In this document: in pieces, positions 23,101 to 33,004 of the stretch
Numbering within the stretch: position 1 is the first letter of the stretch
How the letters are laid out: every line of letters begins with the position of its first letter
Source of the DNA: Zymoseptoria tritici IPO323
Lineage: Eukaryota; Ascomycota; Dothideomycetes; Mycosphaerellales; Mycosphaerellaceae
Assembly (NCBI RefSeq): GCF_000219625.1
Contig: NC_018217.1
Coordinates: 1,674,001-1,738,000 of the forward strand
Reading direction: 5' to 3'
Length of the DNA: 64,000 nucleotides
Notes under the pieces: model-generated
What the model was told of the DNA's origin: nothing
The model's database searches: none
What the model saw: only the letters and a program-made list of their open reading frames with translations
Position numbers and translations under genes: made by a program

Positions 23101-24830
23101 AGCCCTAAGAGACCTAAGAAATTAGGCAATAAAGCAAGTCCTAAAAGCTTAGGCATATTTAGACTCTTAAGAAGTAGAAGATTAGTTGTAAGAAAAGACT
23201 ACAGCAAGATCTAGAAGATAGGACTTAAAGCAACAAATCCTAATCTGTCTAATCCTAAGACAGTTAAGGAAGCTCTCTCTAGATCTAACTACAAGGAATA
23301 GGAGAAAGCTATTATTAAGGAAGCTAAGTTACTTAAGTCTACAGGATGCCTTAAATAGAAACTTATTAGCACCCTCCCTAAGAGGAGAGTCCCTCTTATA
23401 GAGAAATAGGTCTTTAAGATTAAGGTGCTCCTAGATAGAACTATAGAGAAGTACAAGGCTAGATAGACAGCTAGGGGATTTACACAAAGGAAGGGACTTA
23501 ACTATATTAATACCTTTGCTCCTACCCTAAGAGCTGCAACAGGGAGAATACTTCTATCCCTCTTAGTTAACTTTAGCTAGAAGAGGAGACAAGTTAATGT
23601 TAAGACTACATTCCTAAATCTAAACCTAGATAAGCAGATCTTTATTAAGCTACTAGAGGGAGCTTATCTCTTTAAGAAAGATGCCCACAAGTACATTATA
23701 TATGTTAAGAAAGGACTATATAGGCTTAAGCAGGCAGCTGCTCTCTAGCACTACGATACTATAGACACTCTCTAAAAGCTTAGTCTAACAAGAACTATTA
23801 GCGATACTTGCCTCTTTTAAGGGAAAGGCATCCTTATTCTCCTTTATGTAGATAACTTCTAGATCTTTAGACAGTTAGACTATAAGATTAACAAGCTAAT
23901 TAAGGGATTAGAGCAGAAGTACACAATTAAGGTTGTTAATACTAATGTCTTTCTTAGACTTTACCTAAAGGAAGGGAAAGATAGCTCTATATCTGTCTCT
24001 TAGGAACACTATTCTAAAGACAAACTTCAAGGACATAGTCTTAGCAATGCAAAGAGTGTTAAGTACCCCCTTAACACCCTCCTTAAACCCCTCTAGGATA
24101 AGGGAACAAAGGAGGACTATAATCTCTTTAATAAGATTATTAGGGAACTACAACATCTATTAAACTATACTAGACCAGACATTAGTTTTGCTGTTAACTA
24201 CTATGCAAGGTTCCTTTAGAACCTAGGACCTTTGCATGTTTAGGCAGCTAAATACATCTAAAGATATATTGCAGGCACAATTAACAAGTACCTTATATAC
24301 AGGAAAACTAAGGAGCAAATTTAGATTAAAGTATTCTTAGACTCTAACTTTGCTAGTAATCCTAGCACATCTAGGTCTACCTTAGGAATGCTCTTTAAAA
24401 TTGCAGGAGGCCTAGTTGTCTAGAGATCTTAACTGCAGAAAGAAGTAGTGCTGTCTAGCACTAAGGTAGAGTACCTCTCTCTTACTAAGGTAACAAGAGA
24501 AGTAAATTAGGTAAGGAATCTTATTAATAAGCTCCAGCCCTTTACCTAGGCCAAAAGCATTTCTACTATCCTTATTAAAGTAGACAATTAATTAGCTATT
24601 AGCCTTATAGAAAACTATGCTAACTCTAAAAGATTAAGACATGTCTCTCTTAGGAACTATTACTGCAGAGAGCAACATAATAAGGGGAGTATTAAGGTAG
24701 AGTTTGTAAGGACAGACATGCAGCTTACAAACTGTCTAACAAAACCAAAATCCCTAAACACTATCCTCTAATGTAGGCGTCTACTAAAAAGAGCATCTTG
24801 TGCGAGCATAAGAGGAACACATCCTAACAT
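20116..24830 (+). pseudogene. Copia gag-pol polyprotein, RIP-inactivated
   Basis: The frame opens at an ATG (20116) with a gag-like block (GSNFLD then KAALIDKEVLGYVF). A Cys/His-type region is near 20930, followed by Lys-rich sequence. Integrase is marked by an HQ/RLGYIGNK-type block near 21650-21680, DRGGEFNN near 22030 and TPKQNRIAE near 22115. Reverse transcriptase is marked by GLYRLKQA near 23710 and YVDN (normally YVDD) near 23847. The NYTRPDISFAVN block, typical of Copia, is near 24160, and RNase H ends near 24740 (LTKPKSL). In-frame stops are TAA and TAG. The exact end (24770-24870) is unclear. Confidence 0.88.
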
Positions 24831-24846
24831 AGTCGCACGAAATAAG

Positions 24847-24918
24847 AGGCTAATACAGGAATTAAACCTGTAACCTTCTAATTTGTAGTTAGAAATTATA
24901 CTACTAGACTAACTAGCC
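24847..24918 (-). tRNA. decayed tRNA-Cys-like sequence inside Copia element
   Basis: The minus strand of this 72-nt segment folds as a tRNA. The acceptor arm is GGCTAGT with ATTAGCC (one G-U pair). The D arm contains GTCTAGTAGTATAAT, the anticodon stem is TCTAA/TTAGA with loop CTACAAA, and the T arm is ACAGG-TTTAATT-CCTGT. The anticodon reads ACA; a RIP-type change of GCA would give this, so tRNA-Cys(GCA) is the likely ancestor. A-box TAGTCTAGTAG fits the pol III consensus and B-box GGTTTAATTCC is degraded. It lies at or just past the pol end, on the opposite strand. It is probably non-functional. Confidence 0.65.
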
Positions 24919-24929
24919 CTTAATAAGAA

Positions 24930-25984
24930 GAGGGAAATTGCTCTTAAATTTATGCCTTAGTACCTACATTCCTACCTAAGAAGGATTCCCTCCCTAGAAT
25001 TATACTATTTTATTTGTTACAAAACTAAGAAGCATAATACTTAGAACACTTATTTTATTCTTATCTGTATAAAGGAAAGGAGGCAACTACACACCTCTAC
25101 AAAAGCATCTAAGAAACTATAAGAAAAACACCTAGCTAAAGGAAAACTTTTCTATAAAAACCCAAAAGCATTAGAGCATATCCTAGAACCTGCAGCCTAC
25201 CCCCCTAGAACTACTACTAAAAGACTAAGCTAATTTCCCTAGAATCTTAACTTAAAGCCTAGGAGAATGTTAGTTTCTATTAGGGAAGAAGGGATTTTAA
25301 GGAGAACATACACAGGATGCTATACTACTAACTACTGCTTTATCTCTGCCTTATTAGAGCTTAATATTTAGCTAAGAGGAGTCTAGTTATAGCACAACAC
25401 AAATCCCTAAGGATTAGGAGTTATTAGACTAGGGTAGTTTTCTACTAGGAAGGCCTACTCCCTTAGGTTATACAGCTCCTCTATTACTATATTAATAAGG
25501 TCTGTAGTAAGGAGATCCTTATTAAGCTTAGCTATAAACCTATTAAAGCAAGCTACAAAAGAGAAGGGACCTTAAGCCCTAACATTTACTCTATTATAGT
25601 ATCTGTTTATCTCTCCTCTAATAAGTTAATATATAGTCTAATATGCTACAGAACTATCTTTATAGATCTATAGGAGATCTCTACTACTAACAGCTCTTGC
25701 TTTATCGATAACTTGCTAGAAGGTTTTCCTAGGGACAGAGAAAGCTGCTCTTCTTCTAGAAGCTATAGCTAGTAATATAGATTATATTATTAATAGCTGT
25801 AAGGGATAGATAATAGATTAGCTAATAAATTAGCTAAATAGATAAGAGGTGTAGATTGTAAAGTAGAGGAATAAAAAAGCTAGAAGAAGATGCTTTTTAA
25901 CAAGCTAAAGCCGAGCATTAGCTACGTAGTAGGTAAATACCTGCTATATTTAGGTAACAGACAGCTCGTAATAATGCAGCTGCT
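24930..25984. other. about 1 kb of unassigned sequence in 3' part of Copia element
   Basis: The segment lies between the tRNA-like sequence and the polypurine tract. It shares the TA-rich decay of the element. I see no Copia domain and could not recognise a protein on either strand. It may be a long 3' untranslated region or a captured fragment. Confidence 0.4.
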
Positions 25985-25994
25985 AATAGGGGAG

Positions 25995-26165
25995 TGTTGT
26001 AGATTATTAGACTAACTATTAGTAAAGTGCACGTAACTAGTACTAAGGCATTCACACACACAGATAGCTAAAGTAAGAATCTTACACTTAAGATTCTCTC
26101 TGCATAATAATATATACCTACTAATCAGAGGTCTTCTTCCACTCAGCTTGAGTCCAATCACAACA
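25995..26165 (+). repeat. right LTR of Copia element
   Basis: This is the 171-bp partner of 19808-19978, followed by the ATTCC target duplication at 26166-26170. Confidence 0.95.
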
Positions 26166-26268
26166 ATTCCAACAACCCCCTATTCTGAGAATAGTGCTTG
26201 TGCGCCATTGTGGGGCCGAACTCTGCGATGCAAGACTAGGAGCCGAGACTTCTTGACCTGATTAGACG

Positions 26269-26450
26269 GCGACACGCCTTGTACAGCGACACGCCATTGT
26301 ACGGCAGCTCGCTCGGAAACGTCGACACGCTTGAAACTTGAGAGCGTCGGCACGCCCTACAGCGGCGACACGCCTAGCTCCCGTGGCAGAGAGCCTGGCA
26401 ACAGCGGCCTGCTCAACGTCTGCGTGTCGCGCCACAAGATCTGCGTGTCG
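26269..26450. promoter_or_regulatory. cluster of GCGACACGCC-like sites upstream of secreted peptide gene
   Basis: Seven related sites lie within 182 bp. Direct copies are at 26269-26278, 26286-26295, 26322-26331 (TCGACACGCT), 26347-26356 (TCGGCACGCC) and 26365-26374. Inverted copies are GCGTGTCGC at 26422-26430 and GCGTGTCG at 26443-26450. They sit about 160-340 bp before the start codon at 26608. Spacing is irregular, so this is not a tandem repeat. A binding-site array for a regulator is the simplest reading, which is inference. Confidence 0.5.
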
Positions 26451-26512
26451 TAACGGGATTGCATAGATCCTTCAACTCCTTCATCTTCTTGACTGATTAG
26501 ACTATAAAGTCA

Positions 26513-26518
26513 GACCGA
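26513..26518 (+). promoter_or_regulatory. TATA box of secreted peptide gene
   Basis: TATAAA lies 95 bp before the ATG at 26608. The interval between is C/A-rich, as in many fungal 5' leaders, and the start context TCAAGATGA is acceptable. Confidence 0.5.
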
Positions 26519-26607
26519 GAACTTCACTCAGACCACCAGAACCATCTGGCCCCCTGAACAGCGCCATCACACCAACTGAGCGAGACAAATACTCGTCGTC
26601 AATCAAG

Positions 26608-26796
26608 ATGAAGTTCCTCATCCTCGCGACCCTCGCCACCTTCGCGGTCCTAGGACTCGCCGCTCCCGTCGCCGTTCCAGGCGGGTGTCAGCCTGGTACC
26701 GACGGTGAAGCCCACACAGACACTTGCTACACCTGGATCAAGAGGGCAAAATTCGAGGAGGAGAAGGCCGCCGCTCAGTCTGGATCGATTGAATGA
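26608..26796 (+). CDS. small secreted peptide with internal Lys-Arg site
   Basis: The single exon encodes 62 residues. Residues 1-19 form a clear signal peptide (MKF, a hydrophobic core, then GLAAP). The mature part has two Cys (27 and 40), a short segment ending YTWIKR with a dibasic Kex2-type site at 45-46, and a charged Glu/Lys/Ala tail. The upstream TATA box and repeated sites support a real promoter. It could be a small secreted effector-like protein. Alternatively it could be a single-core precursor for a ribosomal peptide pathway, since UstYa-family genes lie on the other side of the Copia element. I do not recognise a family. Only two Cys and one dibasic site make either reading tentative. 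Confidence 0.6.
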   Translation: MKFLILATLATFAVLGLAAPVAVPGGCQPGTDGEAHTDTCYTWIKRAKFEEEKAAAQSGSIE

Positions 26797-27407
26797 GAAA
26801 CAGGTACTTGGCCATCCGCGGAGCAAGTCTTTGATGCGACATATTGACCGGTTGTACAGGCGTATCCCGCGACAGCTGACCCCTGGGGATTGGCAGGTCG
26901 TGGGGGCATGACCGAGCTGGGCTCCACGTCTGGCTTTGGGCTATTGAAAGCAAGGAATGTCGCAGTGTGGTCTCGGATCTTGGTCTCAACCTCGAATTCC
27001 GCAATCATTGATCTTTGGGGGGTGGTTTGAACTTTGGGAACTTTCACTCTGTCCACGCACTCCCCAGATACTGTCGCTCTCACAATCTTTCTTTTGTAGC
27101 GATCTATGAAGAACCACACGAATAATGAGATGAATGCGATCCGACGGCGTTATTTGTCTCGATCAAGTCCGGAAGAAGTAAGAATGTTCCACTGCTCTCC
27201 TCTTGCTTTCCTGTAAGGTGTCTTGGGCACAATGCCGCCATTGCTCTTCAAATCATTACACGTACTTCAATAGGTAGTGACCAGTCAACTGTCAGGCGCG
27301 GCGGAGCGGGCTGAAGAGGAAGTGGACAGCACGAAATGTGGGCTGCGGAGAGGGAAGAGAGCTGTTGTTACGAATTGTCGTCCAATCCATCACTCCGTTC
27401 AAACACC
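26797..27407. other. intergenic
   Basis: This 611-bp stretch lies between convergent 3' ends. It holds the end of the secreted peptide transcript and the 3' flank of the minus-strand membrane protein gene. I see no further gene; the minus-strand frames at 26738-27119 do not resemble a protein. Confidence 0.5.
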
Positions 27408-29438
27408 TCACTTCCTCGCCCGTGACATCGATTCGGGATTGACATAAGCATACTTGGGCATCGCAGAGGTCTTCTTCCTCCGAACACAAAAGCTACAGCC
27501 GTGTCAGTAATGGCACTCCTCCGCCGATTGTACAACGAAAACTTACAATACCAGCGCACCGATGAGAACGAGTAACGGCACGCCCAACCCAACACCCACA
27601 CCGATTGCGATCGATCTGTGCTTCTTCGCAGCTTCGACTGCATCGTTGACGTATTCACTCACGGAGGTCGGACCAGGAGTGTAGGCGCTCGGACTACCGG
27701 ATATACGCTCCAGTTTTTGGGCTCCTGTGCCGAGCGGGATGCGAGTGATTGCGGCCATGGACGTAGCTGCCGTGGGATACTCGCTCGGAAGGTCATATTC
27801 GTTGGCAGCGTAGACCGTCGTCGACGTGGTCTCGATCTGGTGCATTGTGGTCTGCAAAGACACCGGACATTCGCCCGTGACGGTAGCTGGACATTCGATG
27901 GCGGAGTACAGCCGCGTTGTCGTTAGCTCGGTAGAGTACTCGCCGGCTGTGGCCTGTCGCTTCAGCTTTTCGGCGGTAGAGGTGACCGTGGGCGCGGCAT
28001 CAATCACACAGTAGCTGTTGAGTGTCGTGGTATACACCGCTGTACTCGTCGCGACGGCGGGTCCGTACATGACTGTGCCAACGGTGACTTGAGCTCCAGC
28101 TGTAGCACCCAGGGCGAGGCTGTAGTCTTGAACTACTTTGAACCGGCAGTCGGGATCGGCAGGTACCAGCTCGAAAGACGTCTTGAAGACTGCAACATCG
28201 GCGTTGACACCCATCAAAATGCCACCGGCAAGCTGCAGGTCGCTCAGCGACAAGTTGCCCACTTTCGCGTCCTTGAGAGGGGAAGGAATCTCGTCAGTCA
28301 AGGGTATCACGTTTCCGATAGTCATGGCTGCTTTGGCGCCCAGTCGAAGCGTTGCCGTGAACGAGGCGGTGGCACTTTGCACGGTCACCGGCAATAGTTC
28401 AAAGTGACCGCCTTCACTGCACGCGAGTCAGCTTCCGTGGGTGAGGTCCTTCGTAGACGGCCACTTACAGGCTCATGTCTGACACCTTGTCGCCGAAAAG
28501 CTCGAGTCTCATGGCGACATGATCATCGACTTTGACGTGCAGTCCACCGGTGATATCCAGTTCTCCATCAATGGCCAAGATCAAGTCGACAGAGAATATG
28601 ACCCCGAACTTGATGTTATTTGGCAGCTCGATGCCCACAGGATTCGCTCCAGGCGGCATAAGCTTCAATGTGTATGTCGCGGATGCTTTAAGCTTGGTTT
28701 CGAGCTCGAGGTACAAGTCCAGATCTTCGAAGCGAAAAGTGATTGTGGTGGCGGGTATAGCGAGGTCCAATTCATTATCGAAAGATGAGACGTTGATGGT
28801 CGGCGGCAGAAGGTCTGTAAGATCAAATCCGTCTTCCAATATGTTCTCCGTGACGCCATCGACATAGTCATCCCAGTTGTGATAATTGCTGAAGTAGGCA
28901 TCGAAGGCAACGAACGTTTCAGTGACCGTTTCGTTGACTTGATCAATGACGTTGTTCACCGTATCGTTCAGTATGTCGCTGAAGGTGTCATTGTCGCTAT
29001 CGCTTTGGACTTCGATCTCTGCCATTGCGAGTGTGGTGAATTAGCATTTCTTGCACTTGATTTCGATCGAACCAGCCACTTCAGTTGTACTCGATCCTGT
29101 CTTGTTGACGTTTCCATGAGTAGGTCCTTTCACAGAACCACCGCTGCGATCGCAAATTAGAGATGTGCTGCACTCGATAGATACGGCGTGGCTTACATCT
29201 TGAACAGGGTCACATCATCCATTTTGAAGTTCAGTTGATCTTCGGCCTTGTATTTTGCGTCTCGACCAGACAAGGTCGCTGCTTGCAGTCCTCGAGCGAT
29301 GACGGCCCGAGTGTCTGCGGCGCTCTGACCTTGAATTGGACGGGTTGCCAGCTGAAAGCTTGACGGCGAAGGCCTTGCATAGCTTGGAGCAAGGAGTATT
29401 GTCAAAAGGAGTCCGACGAACAAGATATCTGTACCCAT
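27408..29438 (-). CDS. secreted single-pass membrane protein of unknown function
   Basis: Four exons: 29197-29438, about 28469-29002 (start uncertain; 28996 is an alternative), 27547-28416 and 27408-27492, giving about 575 residues. The start at 29438 is chosen because it opens a signal peptide (MGTDILF, hydrophobic core, then SYARP). The extracellular part is rich in Asp, Thr and beta-strand-like alternation. Near the C-terminus a Ser/Thr-rich stretch leads to one membrane helix (IGVGVGLGVPLLVLIGALVF) followed by a basic tail containing RRKK. Intron 3 (GTAAGT..CTGAC..GTAG) completes the helix and tail. The layout resembles fungal secreted proteins of the DUF7223/DUF7029 kind, but I am not sure of the family. 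A surface protein is likely; no enzymatic motif is seen. Confidence 0.7.
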
Positions 29439-31588
29439 AGCGAGCCAGTGTTGTGCAGTCGAGCGATGGCTAGATGAAAGGCGAAGGAGGTTTTGGTTAA
29501 GGTGGATCCGGACGTTCCTTATAGTCGTGCCTCTTGAAGTACCTTTCTGAACGCCGTGCTGTCTGTGTTTCCGACCGCGGGGGCCATGGGCTACGTTGCA
29601 GCCACAATTTGTAGGCGATGGAGCTATATTCGTGGACGTGCATCGTCCAGCTATTCTTGTTCGCATCGCTAAGAGCCTACCGCTGCGAGATGTAGTGGTG
29701 CGACCATGCAGAGTTTCGGATCTGTTGCTGCGCCGACTATCGTACCTTTATGGTCGAACAACATCGATACCTGAAGCGGTCCAACCAGTTCTGCTCTGAC
29801 ACAGCCGTCGAAGCGATAGGGTCGTGCTTCGTAGAGCTCGGCTGGGTCTGCGTTGCTGGAGAACAAAGACAAGCCCTCATTTGCCTTCGGCAACCAAGTT
29901 GGGATCCAGATGGCGGGTTGGCCTACGAGGCCAGACTCCAAGCGACGGCAGGATTCAATGCACTCAGCCATAGGTAGTCATGCATGGCAGTAGAGCTGGG
30001 AGGTGGAGTCAGAAGCATGTCCTCGGTTCGAACTTGGACTGGATCAGGCTGAGGTCGGGCCAAAGTACTGGAACAGACGGTCCTGGAGATGGACTACGAT
30101 GGCAGCAGATGTGATCTGCCTTGACTTGACCATGGACTGTGACGATAGCGCTTCGACAAGATAGGGATTGCGGTGGCTGATTTCCAGTTACCAGAACGGG
30201 TATCGTGGACATGAAGTTGGAAGTGCGGCGCCAACAGGAAACTTCGATTGCACAAGGCTGCGGACGAGGGACCAGGCTGGTCGAGCCCAATCCTCACGAA
30301 AGGTGACACTGCAGATAGCTGAACTTTCGGGTACTGAATCACCTCCCGGAAAGGCGGAGTCAGAGCCAGAGCCGAGTCGCTGGTGTCGGCTGTGCGGTTT
30401 GACAAGGCTGAGACAAGGCTGAGAGTGCCGGACAAGGCTGGCTTGATGGAATGCCCAGATGGAAGCGATCTGGCAAAGGTGGGCTGCGAATCAAGTCTGC
30501 GGGCAGGAATCCGATGTCTGTGAGTCGTCAGTATCTTTAGCACTCAATAAATGGCCCGCTCGCGCTCAGATCACAGTCAACAGCAACGAGTTTGACTGCG
30601 ACCGTCCAATCGCACAAAGGCTGAGACAAGGCTGATAATAGCTGGAAGATCTCGAGTGAGCATGCTGCCGTCTAGACCCTAGCACGCCAGACTCGTTCTC
30701 TCGGCATGCATGCACCAGCTCATGAGATCGCATCGGATCTGCATTGTGTTCTGTCTTGATGAAGCGCTTCAAAGGTTGATGTTGGTGATACGGCACTCAG
30801 AATGACCGTAGTCCTTGACGATCGCAGGTTGTGAACACACAGCATACTGCTTTGCCGGTCAGTACACATTGGGTTCGATCAATCGTGTGGAATCGGCGCC
30901 ATTTTCAAGTAGGAAAGAGACGGGAGATGTTGTCGTCGAAGGTGAGACGTTATGACTAAGCAACTCCTGCGGCCTGAGGCAGAACCACGACACGGAAGCA
31001 GAATAGAACTAGCTCTGTTCGCTACTCTTCACATCCGCACGTCGTCGTTGAAAGTACGCGAGGCGAAATGCTCCTATGATCGAACCAAGAAGCTCTCGGA
31101 TGAATCCCGATCTCAGGCACAGAAGACGCTCTTCAACAGTCGAATCCTCACACATGGATCAGCAGACCAACCACTTTCGCATTTCGTGACTTTTTCGGTG
31201 GAAGCAGGCAGTGTGATTTCGGAAAGTAACGACAACGACCATTCTTTGGTACTGTCATTCAATGGTAGGTAGTATGTGGACTCCTGGCGTGTCCGGTAAC
31301 GACTTGATACACCTCTCGATGTCACTCCGCCAATTCCCATTGCGCCGACGCTATTCCTTTCGCTTTTTGAAATGCATTCAACCAAAAATCCACCACTCAC
31401 AGATGATGTTCCGCCCGCACGGGCTCTTCTGTGCTCGTGTCTGTTCCTTGTCCGTACTCCTCTCACATCCGGGGGTATCAATGTTTCATCCCATGCTCTT
31501 AACTCCAACTCCACGCGATATCAATGTCCTGCCTCTTTCCAGCTCATCGAACCATGTCCTCCATTCCACCTCATTCGTCCATAACCAT
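29439..31588. other. intergenic, with short GACAAGGCTGA repeats
   Basis: There are about 2.1 kb without a gene I can support. Copies of GACAAGGCTGA lie at 30401-30411, 30412-30422, 30431-30440 (last base missing) and 30625-30635, a small degenerate repeat. Frames such as 30094-30543 (minus) lack domains and plausible introns. Confidence 0.5.
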
Positions 31589-33004
31589 TCAAGAAGACAA
31601 CGACAATGCCTCCACATCCGCCTCCAGATCGTCTCCCTGGTAATTCACCACCACAGTCCTCTCACCTTGGTAATGCGGCGGGCTGGCGGGTACATCGTCG
31701 TACATCGGCGGCTGCTCGTCGTCCCATGCGATTCCCATGCCCGCCCTCTCCGTCACGTTCAGGGCAAACTGCGTCCGCAACACCCTCGCTGCACCCGTTG
31801 GAGTCGCTTGGCTCGGCTTCTTGTTCGGCGCCCACTCCTCCGCGATGACGAGTTCAAGGATCAAGTTGTGGGAGATCTTCAACCCGCTCGGCGCTTCGAC
31901 GGAACACTGCGGTCGGGCTGAGGTGTCAATCGCGCAGGTGAACTCGCCCTCGATCGCGCCGTCTGAAAAGTCCGTCTTCCATCCTTGCTTCAGCTCGTCC
32001 ATGCCGATGTCCCGTGTGGATTCGTGTTGCAGGCCTTTGCCCTCGCCTCCAACTTTAGATGCGTGCTGGGAACAGGCGGGTGAGATGGCGACTTCGTGCT
32101 CTTCGATGCGCCACGTGAGCTTCCTAAGGCGCCAGCGGGTTTGCGTGTCATCGCGTTTGGTGGTGATGCCGGTCATGCGGCAAGAGACAGGGAAGTCGCC
32201 GATCGGGTGGACCACATTGGGGAGGGTGACGTGGAGCGAGAGATTGGTAGGTGGGAATACGCGGATGGAGTTCTTGTCATTTCCCGGGCGGAGGGCGCGG
32301 TTGATGGTAAGGGCACGGCGGTGCTCGACCTCTTCACCGGTGGATGCGCGAGCGCGGACGTGGAGAGAGTATTCGATGGATGCCAGAGCGCCGTGAGTGG
32401 TGGCTGGAAGGTGGCCGGGAATGAGGTGAGAGAAGGGAAGTTCCTGCACGCCATCTTGCGCGGTGAAGAATTTGGGTTTGGCGAGGAAGTTCCATTCGTA
32501 GAGGTCTTTGACTTGTGTGGCGCATTCGCGGCAACGGTCGGCGACGGGTCGTTTGGTGGCAGATGTGCATTCGAGATACATGGCGATGGACTCGAGAATC
32601 GTGTCGTCGCCGGTGGGAGTGATGCGTAGACGGCCGGAGATCAATGCGCCGGAAGATTGGGATGGAGCGTCGATCATCAGAACGGGCGGAGACTCCATCT
32701 GGAGATCCAAATTGACGCATTGTGGGCGGAGGGAGGAACGTGGTGTTTCCTTGTCCTTGGGTTTGCTCTGTTTGTCCTTGGAGAGCGAACGGTCTTTGCG
32801 GTCCTTGGACGAGTGCTTTTTGGTCAAGCTGAGAGTGGGGCGTTTGAAGTCCATGGTGGGAGAAGAGCTGCCGGAGGGAGAGCGAACTTCGAGCGAGGAG
32901 TTGGAGTTGGATTTGTTGGATTTGGCGGGGAAGGAGGAAGGATCGAGGCTTGGAGGAGACTGCCGACCAAAGTCCAGTCCGCGGCCGAAGATCCTCGCGG
33001 GCAT
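31589..33004 (-). CDS. Art1/Ldb19-type arrestin-related trafficking adaptor
   Basis: The protein has 471 residues and a single exon. The start at 33004 (MPARIFGRG) is preferred over an upstream in-frame ATG, whose extension looks like untranslated leader. The N-terminal 80 residues are Ser/Lys-rich and low complexity. An arrestin-like LDB19 domain runs from about residue 90 to 410, including a CRECATQVKDLYEWNF block and SIEYSLHVRA. Two PPxY motifs, PPMY (432-435) and PPHY (442-445), lie near the C-terminus. In yeast, Art1/Ldb19 recruits the Nedd4-type ubiquitin ligase Rsp5 through PPxY motifs to ubiquitinate plasma-membrane transporters. The same adaptor role is inferred here. The long leader upstream may carry regulation. 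Confidence 0.85.
   Translation of the reverse strand: MPARIFGRGLDFGRQSPPSLDPSSFPAKSNKSNSNSSLEVRSPSGSSSPTMDFKRPTLSLTKKHSSKDRKDRSLSKDKQSKPKDKETPRSSLRPQCVNLDLQMESPPVLMIDAPSQSSGALISGRLRITPTGDDTILESIAMYLECTSATKRPVADRCRECATQVKDLYEWNFLAKPKFFTAQDGVQELPFSHLIPGHLPATTHGALASIEYSLHVRARASTGEEVEHRRALTINRALRPGNDKNSIRVFPPTNLSLHVTLPNVVHPIGDFPVSCRMTGITTKRDDTQTRWRLRKLTWRIEEHEVAISPACSQHASKVGGEGKGLQHESTRDIGMDELKQGWKTDFSDGAIEGEFTCAIDTSARPQCSVEAPSGLKISHNLILELVIAEEWAPNKKPSQATPTGAARVLRTQFALNVTERAGMGIAWDDEQPPMYDDVPASPPHYQGERTVVVNYQGDDLEADVEALSLSS

Larger units (their letters stand above)
19808..26165 (+). mobile_element. Copia (Ty1-type) LTR retrotransposon, RIP-decayed
   Basis: LTRs of 171 bp lie at 19808-19978 and 25995-26165, both TGTTGT..ACAACA, with the exact 5-bp target duplication ATTCC at 19803-19807 and 26166-26170. 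Total length is 6358 bp. A primer-binding site abuts the left LTR and a purine tract (AATAGGGGAG, about 25985-25994) abuts the right one, giving plus orientation. Gag, integrase and then reverse transcriptase/RNase H are in the Copia order. TAA and TAG stops interrupt all of them. It lies 170 bp downstream of the split UstYa-family gene. Confidence 0.95.

Noticed and set aside
30094..30543. Minus-strand frame of 149 codons
   Set aside because: It overlaps the GACAAGGCTGA repeats and has no domain.
31262..31921. Plus-strand frame overlapping the arrestin 3' end
   Set aside because: It is mostly the antisense shadow of the well-supported arrestin gene.
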